From Pseudomonas putida W15Oct28 (GTDB lineage: Bacteria; Pseudomonadota; Gammaproteobacteria; Pseudomonadales; Pseudomonadaceae), in contig NZ_JENB01000045.1 in NCBI RefSeq assembly GCF_000708715.2, forward strand, positions 21,405 to 62,498: DNA of 41,094 bases, written 5' to 3'. Position numbers and translations under genes: made by a program. Of this stretch, positions 34,860 through 41,094 are shown piece after piece. The notes under the pieces are model-generated. The model saw only the letters and a list, made by a program, of their open reading frames with translations. It had not been told where the DNA came from and did not search any database. Position 1 is the stretch's first letter, and each line of letters starts with the position of its first letter.

Positions 34860-35729
34860 TTATTTACGTACATTGGAAGCTGTAGCTTCAGCTTTCCAAG
34901 CATCATAAATCGTGCGGCCCAAGATGCGTTTGGCCTCGCGAAGATCCATTCTATCTCTTAGCAGGGAAGCTTCGTCTTTTTCTAGGAAGCGCGAGATTTC
35001 GTTGTTTTGAGCTGTTAGCTCCGCATTACGCACTTCCATTTCACTTTGCTGTTTCTCAATCTTCGCCCTCGTGGTTGCGTGCATCCTTTCTTTGCGAGTT
35101 AATGATTTATCTTTCTCTAGGTCTTGATTGTATCTATGCCATTTGGTCCGGTTGCTTTCGATTTCTTTCGAATTACTGGCTAATAGTTCTTTTTCGCTGC
35201 GTACTATGCCTTTCATCTCGGCCTTTTGTGTGCGCAATCTTTTGACATTTTCCTTGTTAACTACTAGCGGAGGTATGACAGATTTTCGCATTTGCCCCGT
35301 AGGATCGGTATAGTTGACAGGATCATTCTTGCAGTAAGCGTAGGCATTCATGCCTCCCTCGCCAAAGGGAGAGAGCACGTCGACGGAATGAAAGCGCATG
35401 AGGCTTGCAGAATAAGCGCGTTCGCTACCAAGCAGATAGAGCCCCGAGCGCTCAGGGCGCTCTCCATTGTAGCCAAGCAACGATGCAGAGGAAGGTATAC
35501 TGCAGGCGCCCCCGTAAGCAGAATACTGATGAGTTTCGTCTGAAAACTGACCTTTTACGGAGAAGACTGAGCCTTTGATATCTGTTGCTAGGAAGTTACA
35601 ATGCTCTGCGTTTGCCGTTTGTTTCTCGGCGAGTGAAATCTGGTGGCCTTGAAGTATAGAGCGGCGCTTTTGGTCTTCTGTCACCGTGGTAACTCGACCG
35701 TTTTGATAAAAAATCCTGCTCTGGCTCAT
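34860..35729 (-). CDS. Orphan RHS-core tip with coiled-coil C-terminus (RHS tip 2)
   Basis: A 289-aa protein. Residues 1-150 are the end of an RHS core: FYQNGRVTTVTEDQ, SLAEKQ, the ATD..GSVFS block, YSAYG, and the closing AYSASLMRFHSVDVLSPF and NAYAYCKNDPVNYTDPTG. The rest is strongly charged and helical (NKENVKRLRTQKAEMKG, RAKIEKQQSEMEVRNAEL), a probable coiled coil, with no toxin domain I can name. The start at 35729 has GGAG seven bases upstream. The 3' end faces fdhA with no immunity-type gene between. Base composition is clearly lower in GC than that of fdhA, which suggests transfer. The RHS-type upstream motif is present in a degenerate form. Confidence 0.75.
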   Translation of the reverse strand: MSQSRIFYQNGRVTTVTEDQKRRSILQGHQISLAEKQTANAEHCNFLATDIKGSVFSVKGQFSDETHQYSAYGGACSIPSSASLLGYNGERPERSGLYLLGSERAYSASLMRFHSVDVLSPFGEGGMNAYAYCKNDPVNYTDPTGQMRKSVIPPLVVNKENVKRLRTQKAEMKGIVRSEKELLASNSKEIESNRTKWHRYNQDLEKDKSLTRKERMHATTRAKIEKQQSEMEVRNAELTAQNNEISRFLEKDEASLLRDRMDLREAKRILGRTIYDAWKAEATASNVRK

Positions 35730-35798
35730 GGGTGCACTCCACTGTTGGGAAAGGTTGGCTTCTGCTTTATCAAGTATCCTTTCCTGTCGGGGGGGCTG

Positions 35799-35818
35799 CT
35801 ACTGACAAAAATAATAGG
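35799..35818 (-). promoter_or_regulatory. RHS-type upstream motif, RHS tip 2
   Basis: On the minus strand CCTATTATTTTTGTCAGTAG, 70 bp upstream of the start; GATACT follows 20 bp further on, a possible -10. It is the least conserved of the five sites against tips 3 and 4, but has 16 of 20 matches with tip 1. Confidence 0.35.
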
Positions 35819-35920
35819 AGGCGGTGCGAAAGCGCTGGCGTTTCAAGCTGTATGCATCACCGTTTTCGCCGATATCCCGCCAGGAACAATGGCCTAATCC
35901 TACAGTTGAACGACTCGAGC

Positions 35921-36721
35921 GGCGGCCAGGCCGAATACGTGCTTGTGCCATAGGCTGACTTCTCCCTGCTGAAACTGCCGGACCGCGACAAGGCCCTGGG
36001 AAAAATCCGTAACCTGACCTGCCTCTCCGACATCCTGCCAACCGGCTACCACGGCGCCGTGACTGCGGGGGTTGGCCCAGGCAGCACCGTTTACGTCGCG
36101 GGTGCTGGTCCGGTCGGCCTGGCTGCCGCTGCCTCGGCCCGCCTGCTGGGTGCCGCCTGTGTGATCGTGGGCGACCTCAACCAGGCCCGCCTGGCGCACG
36201 CCAAGTCCCAGGGCTTCGAAGTGGTCGACCTGTCCAAGGACACCCCGCTGCACGAACAGATCATCGACATCCTCGGCGAGCCAGAAGTGGATTGCGCGGT
36301 GGATGCAGTTGGTTTCGAGGCCCGCGGCCATGGCCACGAAGGCGCCAAGCATGAAGCCCCGGCCACCGTGCTGAACTCGCTGATGCAGGTTACCCGCGTC
36401 GCCGGCAGTATCGGTATCCCGGGCCTGTATGTGACTGAAGATCCGGGCGCCTCCGATGCCGCCGCCAAGATCGGCGCGCTGAGCATCCGCTTCGGCCTGG
36501 GCTGGGCGAAGTCGCACAGCTTCCACACCGGCCAGACCCCGACCATGAAGTACAACCGCCAGCTGATGCAGGCGATCATGTGGGACCGCATCAACATTGC
36601 CGAAGTGGTTGGCGTGCAGGTGATCAACCTGGATCAGGCGCCGGAAGGGTATGGCGAGTTTGATGCGGGTGTGCCGAAGAAGTTTGTGATTGACCCGCAC
36701 AAGATGTGGGGTGCGGCGTAA
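35921..36721 (+). pseudogene. fdhA: 5'-truncated duplicate of fdhA
   Basis: Aligns without gaps to 33981-34781 of fdhA (codon 134 to the stop) at a constant offset of 1940 bp; by eye about 32 of 801 positions differ (about 96% identity). The first 133 codons, which carry the catalytic Cys/His and the structural zinc loop, are missing. The 11th retained codon is TAG (35951-35953). An open frame from 36059 could at most give a fragment of the nucleotide-binding domain. Most differences are in the first 280 bp; the last 100 bp are identical, as if kept similar by gene conversion or acquired from a near relative. It has its own terminator. Confidence 0.92.
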
Positions 36722-36739
36722 TCAGCGCCTGTTAACCAG

Positions 36740-36764
36740 AGCCCCTCGAAACGAGGGGCTTTTT
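36740..36764 (+). terminator. Intrinsic terminator after the fdhA duplicate
   Basis: AGCCCCTCG and CGAGGGGCT around an AAA loop, followed by TTTTT. Similar but not identical to the fdhA terminator. Confidence 0.88.
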
Positions 36765-36897
36765 CGTAGTTGCCAGTACTGATCCCGCAGCCTGCACTGC
36801 TCCTGCCTTGAACCGAGTCAGCCTTGATAGTCGGAAAGAGTATGGGAGCGGGCTTGCGTGCCAAGAGACCGGCTCTGTTTAGCACTTCGTGTAGAAT

Positions 36898-37842
36898 TCA
36901 GGTGCTCCGTATCATGGGGTTGGCAGTTCTGGGTTCATAGTTATGATCTTTCGGATTGTTCCAAATTGATTCTTTCTGTATCAGGGGTACCCTGATCGGA
37001 GTTCCGCTCGCGCCTATGTTTCTCGAGTCAATTCGGGGGGCTTGGGCTGAGACTTTTTCAAGATATCCGTGCGATTTACGGCCGGTCTCGTTGGCCATTC
37101 TTTGAATATTTGAAAGGCCGCCATTATTCGGGTTTGCGCCATAGCATAAGATAAAATGGGTGTCGTATCCTGCTGTGTCAAATCCGGATTTTTTTAAATT
37201 CTTGTTTAGTGAATATGTATCTATTGCTTCCCCCTGGTTGCCGTGTTGAACAAGTGTTATTGCTTTGGATTTTTTGTTTGTAGGGTGTTGGCTATAATAT
37301 ACAAACATTTCGTCAACTACTTTTGCATTCCCGGAGAATACTTTTAATTTCCTGTTCAGCCGTAGGCCGAAAATTTTGAGGTGGCCAGTTGGATCGGTAT
37401 TATTGATTGGGTCGTTCCCTACGTAGGCGTAGCTGTTGACGCCTCCAGCTCCGAAGGGGCTGATGTTATCGGGAGAGAAGAATCTCATCAGCCTGGGGCT
37501 GTATGTTCGATAACCTAATCCTAATAAGTAGGATTCTGTTTTGGTGTCATATGGTTCGCCGTTGAATCCTAGAAAAGTTGACTGAGAGGGCAGGTTCCAT
37601 GTTCTACCGTAGGGTGTGTAGTTGAAGAGTTCTGGTTTGCCAGCGCTTTCAGATCGAATCGTTGAATTTTGCCCGTCGGTCAACGCGAGCGTCACCGTGG
37701 TATCGTTTGAGACTTTTATTTCTGCAAGGCTGGTCTCTGGAGTGCGCAAAATCTTCCGGACATCCTGACCTACCTTTACGCTGTCGATCTGGTTTTTTTG
37801 ATAGAAGCGCTGATTTATATTAGGCATCGTTATCTCGGCCAT
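36898..37842 (-). CDS. Orphan RHS-core tip with possible cysteine-peptidase-like C-terminus (RHS tip 3)
   Basis: A 314-aa protein (or 309 aa from the ATG at 37827, which has the better GAG signal). Residues 1-155 are an RHS core end: FYQKNQIDSVKVGQ, SLAEIKVSND, FNYTPYGRTW, FLGFNGEPYD, then LGYRTYSPRLMRFFSPDNISPF and YAYVGNDPINNTDPTGH. The C-terminal 155 residues hold VQHGNQGEAIDTYSLNKNL and THFILCYGANPNNGG; a His-Gly followed about 45 residues later by a strand ending in Cys-x-Gly resembles the His/Cys dyad of clan CD-type cysteine peptidases. This is inference. The gene is AT-rich against its neighbours and no immunity-like gene adjoins it. Confidence 0.72.
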   Translation of the reverse strand: MAEITMPNINQRFYQKNQIDSVKVGQDVRKILRTPETSLAEIKVSNDTTVTLALTDGQNSTIRSESAGKPELFNYTPYGRTWNLPSQSTFLGFNGEPYDTKTESYLLGLGYRTYSPRLMRFFSPDNISPFGAGGVNSYAYVGNDPINNTDPTGHLKIFGLRLNRKLKVFSGNAKVVDEMFVYYSQHPTNKKSKAITLVQHGNQGEAIDTYSLNKNLKKSGFDTAGYDTHFILCYGANPNNGGLSNIQRMANETGRKSHGYLEKVSAQAPRIDSRNIGASGTPIRVPLIQKESIWNNPKDHNYEPRTANPMIRST

Positions 37843-37896
37843 TTTCTAGCATTGTCTGCGGGTGTTTCTGAGTCTCCAGCTAATTTGGTGTTGTGA

Positions 37897-37916
37897 CAAC
37901 TAGCAGAAATGACAGG
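37897..37916 (-). promoter_or_regulatory. RHS-type upstream motif, RHS tip 3
   Basis: On the minus strand CCTGTCATTTCTGCTAGTTG, 55 bp upstream of the start; GAGACT follows 20 bp further on. Nineteen bases (37897-37915) match the RHS tip 4 site at 17 positions. Confidence 0.45.
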
Positions 37917-38016
37917 TGAGGGCTAAACAAAGCTCGATACCCGTCAGGAACAAACCTCCAAACTACGTGTCAAATCCTCGTTTCCCTGGCCATCCCGGCC
38001 CACGAGGTCCCTCCCG

Positions 38017-38592
38017 ATGAAAGCATTCACCCTGGCAACCCTGATGACCCTGGCCGCAAGCCCGGTGTTTGCCTTCAACCTCAGCGACGCCGCCAATGCC
38101 GTGTCAGCCATGCAGGCCCAGAAACAGCAAGGCCAGGTGCAGGCACCCGAGGCACAGGCCAACCTGCTCAACACCCTGGGCAGCGAATTGAAGATCACCC
38201 CCGAACAGGCCGTTGGCGGCGCAGGAGCAATGCTGGGCTTGGCACGCAACAACCTGAGCAGCGATGACTATGGGCAACTGACCAAGGCGGTACCGGGGCT
38301 GGACCTGCTGGCTGGGGCCAATGCGCTGGGTGGCTTGAGTGGGTTGGGTGATTTGCTGGGCAAGAACAGCGAAAGCCAGTCGGCCTTGAGCAATGCGCTG
38401 GGCAACAACGTGGAAAACCGCAGCGACCTGGACAGTGCGTTCAAGGCGTTGGGGATGGATACCGGGATGATCGGGCAGTTTGCGCCGTTGATCCTGCAAT
38501 ACCTGGGGCAGCAGGGGATTGCCGGGCCGTTGTTGCAGAATCTGGGTAGTTTGTGGACAACGCCAGCAGCGGTGACCGCACCGTCGGTATGA
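38017..38592 (+). CDS. Secreted DUF2780-like protein
   Basis: A 191-aa protein with a signal peptide at residues 1-19 (MKAFTLATLMTLAASPVFA). The mature part is Ala/Gly/Leu/Gln-rich with the family-like pattern LLNTLGSELKITPEQAVGGAGAML and YGQLTKAVPGLDLL, then GMDTGMIGQFAPLILQYL. I place it in DUF2780 by these patterns; function unknown. GAGG lies ten bases before the start. It is convergent with RHS tip 4 (11-bp gap) and divergent from RHS tip 3, and has the GC-rich codon use of the core genome, so it is probably resident DNA between inserted RHS pieces. Confidence 0.75.
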   Translation: MKAFTLATLMTLAASPVFAFNLSDAANAVSAMQAQKQQGQVQAPEAQANLLNTLGSELKITPEQAVGGAGAMLGLARNNLSSDDYGQLTKAVPGLDLLAGANALGGLSGLGDLLGKNSESQSALSNALGNNVENRSDLDSAFKALGMDTGMIGQFAPLILQYLGQQGIAGPLLQNLGSLWTTPAAVTAPSV

Positions 38593-38603
38593 GTTTGTGT
38601 GAC

Positions 38604-39356
38604 CTACCAGCGAATTTCTTGCAGACGATGCTGGATGCGTTCTTTTTCAATCATTACTGCTTGGAGGCTTTGGTTCATTGAAGTAAGGCGGCGCCGATAA
38701 GCAGGGAAGAGGTTGATTTCTCTGTAGTTAAGTCGAGTGGCAGGGTTCCAGAGGTGATCGAGGTCGCTATTGAGTAATTCATTAAAAGTGTTCAGGCGAT
38801 TCAGTTGGTTGAGAAGTGTTTTTCGTTCCTGGAAATGCTTGTAGTGAGCCGAGTAGTTTCTTTCAACGATGGTACTTTCTGCGAAGCTGACGCTCTTTGC
38901 CTTTTGATGGACTCTGACCACAGGGGGCTCGGGCTGGGCCGAGTATTTTCTTTCAAAGATGGTGGCTTCTTCAGAGCTGAAGCTCTTCGCCTTTTGGTAG
39001 ACGTCGACCACAGCGGGCTCGGCCAAGGCCGTTGGAGTGCGCTTCCGCTTTTTGATGGCTGCCTGCAATTGCGCAACCGTCGGGGAGTGCCCTGAGCCGT
39101 CTTGATAATTTACGGGATCATTCTTGCAATAGGCATAGGCATTCAGCCCGCCCTCCAGAAATGGGCTGAGATTGTCGGGTCTTTGAAAGCGCATCAAGAC
39201 CTGGCTATAGCTGCGGTAGCCCTGGCCCAAGGCATATGTGTGGGTGAGCGGGTCACACCGCTCACCATTAAAGCCAAGCATGGCCTGGCTGCCTTTGTGT
39301 TCATGTTGCCCATAAGGGCTATAGGCACGCGGAGCGTTCACAGTGTCTGAGCTCAC
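38604..39356 (-). CDS. Orphan RHS-core tip with 30-residue internal repeat (RHS tip 4)
   Basis: A 250-aa protein that begins with a GTG codon and reaches AYSPYG by residue 11, then MLGFNGERCD, LGQGYRSYSQVLMRF, DNLSPFLEGGLNAYAYC and NDPVNYQDGSGH to residue 90. The variable part holds two imperfect 30-residue repeats at about 114-143 and 144-173 (VVDVYQKAKSFSSEEATIFE and VVRVHQKAKSVSFAESTIVE), then a helical charged tail. No toxin domain or immunity gene is recognised. The ribosome binding site is poor, so the start is uncertain; an in-frame GTG five codons on is possible. Confidence 0.72.
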   Translation of the reverse strand: MSSDTVNAPRAYSPYGQHEHKGSQAMLGFNGERCDPLTHTYALGQGYRSYSQVLMRFQRPDNLSPFLEGGLNAYAYCKNDPVNYQDGSGHSPTVAQLQAAIKKRKRTPTALAEPAVVDVYQKAKSFSSEEATIFERKYSAQPEPPVVRVHQKAKSVSFAESTIVERNYSAHYKHFQERKTLLNQLNRLNTFNELLNSDLDHLWNPATRLNYREINLFPAYRRRLTSMNQSLQAVMIEKERIQHRLQEIRW

Positions 39357-39399
39357 AAGACGGGTATGCCTTAAGTCTTGAGGTTCGCGAGGGTACGTG

Positions 39400-39419
39400 C
39401 AACTAGCAGAATTGTCAGT
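39400..39419 (-). promoter_or_regulatory. RHS-type upstream motif, RHS tip 4
   Basis: On the minus strand ACTGACAATTCTGCTAGTTG, 44 bp upstream of the GTG start; AAGACT follows 20 bp further on, as in tip 3. Confidence 0.45.
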
Positions 39420-39432
39420 ACTCGTCGCCGTT

Positions 39433-40782
39433 TCAGGCAGCTTCGGTGAAGTCCACCAGTCTCATCGGACGGCGGAAACCGGCAGTCAGTGTTGCCAGAT
39501 AGGCCAACCCCAGCGCAAACCAGCACAACCCGATCACCAGCGTTAGCGCCGACAGGCTGGTCCACAGCCACAGTGTCAGCCCCAACCCCACCAGCGGCAC
39601 CACGCCATAGCTCAACAGCCCCTTGGCGTTACGCTGGCTGGCATCGTCCATCAGGTGCGTCTTCACCACCGCCAGGTTCACCGCCGAGAACGCCACCAGC
39701 GCGCCGAAGCTGATCAGCGAGGCGAGGGTGGAGAGGTCGATCACCAGCGCCAGCAGCGAGAACGCCGACACCAGCAAAATGGCGAACACCGGTGTGCCAA
39801 AGCGCGGCGACAGGTAACCGAAGCTACGGCGTGGCAGCACGTTGTCACGGCCCATGGTGAACAGGATGCGCGACACCGCCGCCTGCGAGGCCAGCGCCGA
39901 ACCCAGGCTGCCCGCAACATACGCGGCGGTGAAGAAGTTGGTGAGGAACTGCCCGCCAGCCTTGAACATCACTTCGTTGGCTGCTGCGTCGGCATTGGCG
40001 AAGCTGCTGCCCGGCAGCACCAGTTGGCTGACGTAGGCCAGCAGGGTGAACAGCAAACCGGCAAACAGGGTGGTGAGGATGATCGCCCGTGGCACGTCGC
40101 GGCGTGCGTCGCGGCATTCTTCGGCCAGGGTCGATACGGCGTCGAAGCCCAGGAACGACAGGCACAGTACCGCAGCACCCGCCATCAGGTGGCCAAAGCC
40201 AGGTTTGCTGCCGTCACCGATTAACGGCGACAGCAGGTCGAGCGGCTGGCCAGCCAATGTCTGGCAGGACAGCGCGACAAACACGCCGATGAACACGATC
40301 TGCGCGCCCACGATCAGGTTGCTGGTCTTGGCCACCGAGTTGATGCCGACCACGTTCAGCACTGTCACCACGGCGATGCACGCAAGCACGAACGCCCAGG
40401 CGGGCACTGCGGGGAAGGCAATGTTGAGAAACAGGCCGATCAGCAGGTAGTTGATCATCGGCAGGAACAGGTAGTCGAGCAGCAGCGACCAGCCGGCGAG
40501 GAAGCCGATGTTGGGGCCGAAGGCCATGTTGGTGTAGGAATACGCCGAGCCCGCTACAGGGAAGCGTTTGACCATGAAGCTGTAGGACGCAGCGGTGAAC
40601 AGCATGGCCACCAGGGTGACCAGGTAGGCGCCGGCGGTGCGGCCACCGGTGAGTTCGGTGACGATGCCGTAGGTGGTGAAGATGGTCAGCGGGACCATGT
40701 ACACCAGGCCAAAAAACACCAGGGCGGGAAGGCCGAGGACACGGCGGAGCTGGGCGGGGGCGGAGCTAGGTTGGTTGGCCAT
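39433..40782 (-). CDS. APC-family amino acid/amine permease
   Basis: A 449-aa inner-membrane transporter with about 12 hydrophobic segments, the size and pattern of the APC superfamily (amino acid-polyamine-organocation). The first segment has the family's broken helix (GLVYMVPLTIFTTYGIVTEL), and SFLGFDAVSTLAEECRDARRDVPRAI matches the conserved loop after segment 6. It is closest in feel to PuuP-type permeases, but the substrate cannot be read. Start at 40782 with a weak ribosome binding site. No enzyme gene adjoins it, so context does not help. Confidence 0.85.
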   Translation of the reverse strand: MANQPSSAPAQLRRVLGLPALVFFGLVYMVPLTIFTTYGIVTELTGGRTAGAYLVTLVAMLFTAASYSFMVKRFPVAGSAYSYTNMAFGPNIGFLAGWSLLLDYLFLPMINYLLIGLFLNIAFPAVPAWAFVLACIAVVTVLNVVGINSVAKTSNLIVGAQIVFIGVFVALSCQTLAGQPLDLLSPLIGDGSKPGFGHLMAGAAVLCLSFLGFDAVSTLAEECRDARRDVPRAIILTTLFAGLLFTLLAYVSQLVLPGSSFANADAAANEVMFKAGGQFLTNFFTAAYVAGSLGSALASQAAVSRILFTMGRDNVLPRRSFGYLSPRFGTPVFAILLVSAFSLLALVIDLSTLASLISFGALVAFSAVNLAVVKTHLMDDASQRNAKGLLSYGVVPLVGLGLTLWLWTSLSALTLVIGLCWFALGLAYLATLTAGFRRPMRLVDFTEAA

Positions 40783-40971
40783 TGATCGATCCAGGCTTTT
40801 TTGTAGTTGTGCTTTGGTCGATTTTTATCCACTTAGGTAGGGTGTGACAAAGAAGTATTACTTATGCTGATTATTAGCCAGATTTCTAATCGGATATCTG
40901 CACTGTCTGTTCCGGCCTCTTCGCGGTGTACGACCGGAGACATCGTTTACATCGTAAACCGGGGACATGGT
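40783..40971. other. AT-rich region upstream of the permease, truncated REP and IS end
   Basis: The first 130 bp are AT-rich and likely hold the permease promoter; GATTA (40870) and TAATC (40888) form a weak dyad. A REP begins at about 40908 (TGTTCCGGCCTCTTCGCGG) and stops abruptly at about 40926, where the IS end begins (TGTACGACCGGAGACATCG). No gene is seen. Confidence 0.6.
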
Positions 40972-41094
40972 TTACACATTTGAGGCTTGGACGCGGTTTG
41001 CACCCCGTTCAAGCCTCCCCAGGAGATGGTCACACAGGAACACATCCCAAACATCATCTTCTACTTCTTTCAGGCCGATTTGTTCGCCAGACAA
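40927..41094 (-). mobile_element. Terminal part of an insertion sequence (IS481-like?), cut by the window edge
   Basis: The element seems to begin at TGTACGACCGG (about 40927). Within 50 bp are two direct copies of GGRGACATSGTTTACA (40936 and 40961) and the palindrome GTTTACATCGTAAAC, typical of transposase-binding ends. The 3' end of a transposase frame follows. Only one end is in the window, so the IS family is a guess. Confidence 0.65.
40972..41094 (-). CDS. Transposase C-terminal fragment (gene continues beyond the window)
   Basis: The minus strand is open from the window edge to TAA at 40972-40974, giving 40 residues: LSGEQIGLKEVEDDVWDVFL, then the tail CDHLLGRLERGANRVQASNV. The pattern G..IGLKEVED..W.V...D..LGR matches the C-terminal end of integrase-core (IS481/IS3-like) transposases. 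The catalytic part lies outside the window. Confidence 0.65.
   Translation of the reverse strand: MSGEQIGLKEVEDDVWDVFLCDHLLGRLERGANRVQASNV

Noticed and set aside
36059..36721. Internal open frame in the fdhA duplicate as a functional short protein
   Set aside because: It lacks the catalytic domain, starts at an internal Met with no ribosome binding site, and the copy carries an upstream in-frame stop; a pseudogene explains it better.

Overview
The window is a high-GC Pseudomonas chromosome segment, almost certainly from the Pseudomonas putida group. The gene order (carnitine catabolism, dimethylglycine demethylation, glycine betaine monooxygenase, two chemoreceptors, ltaE, glyA-soxBDAG-purU, fdhA) matches what I remember of the P. 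putida KT2440 region around PP_0300-PP_0330. The many REP palindromes (core GGGAGCGGGC..GCCCGC) are also typical of that group. No rRNA, tRNA or CRISPR array was seen.

Layout. 1-5.5 kb: carnitine module, with a short unknown gene, cdhB, cdhA, cdhC and caiX on the minus strand and the regulator cdhR divergent. 5.6-6.0 kb: a secreted LprI-like protein. 6.3-14.2 kb: plus-strand dimethylglycine operon (M19-like protein, V4R/DUF5943 protein, dgcA, dgcB, ETF alpha, ETF beta). 14.3-16.0 kb: accessory pocket with a divergent cold-shock-like gene, a 600-bp non-coding array of three colinear degenerate repeats, and an orphan RHS tip. 16.0-18.7 kb: divergent gbcA and gbcB. 18.7-19.5 kb: a RAYT gene framed by REP pairs. 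19.5-24.1 kb: two chemoreceptors around a TIGR02449/zapA-like pair. 24.1-25.4 kb: a 47-bp tandem repeat inside a REP pair, then ltaE. 25.7-34.8 kb: glyA, soxB, soxD, soxA, soxG, purU and fdhA. 34.8-39.4 kb: second accessory pocket with three orphan RHS tips, a 5'-truncated fdhA copy and a DUF2780 secreted protein. 39.4-41.1 kb: an APC permease and an IS end that interrupts a REP.

How it works together. Carnitine is captured (CaiX), oxidised (CdhA), cleaved with acetyl-CoA (CdhC) and released from CoA (CdhB) as glycine betaine. GbcAB demethylates betaine to dimethylglycine, DgcAB with its own ETF pair takes this to sarcosine, and SoxBDAG gives glycine. GlyA interconverts glycine and serine. 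The one-carbon units released as formaldehyde or methylene/formyl-THF are handled by FdhA and PurU. Three of these promoters (dgc, gbcA, fdhA) share a TGNCG-N16-TGTCG direct repeat in the same orientation, a candidate GbdR-type (AraC family) operator.

Least explained by known genes: (1) the 14604-15038 repeat array, whose three units keep exact internal spacing and alternate DnaA-box-like 9-mers with an AT-rich palindrome; (2) a roughly 20-bp motif 44-70 bp upstream of all four RHS-tip genes and of the cold-shock-like gene; (3) the truncated fdhA duplication that brackets one RHS tip; (4) a M19 'dipeptidase' and a DgcA that lack family metal-ligand residues.
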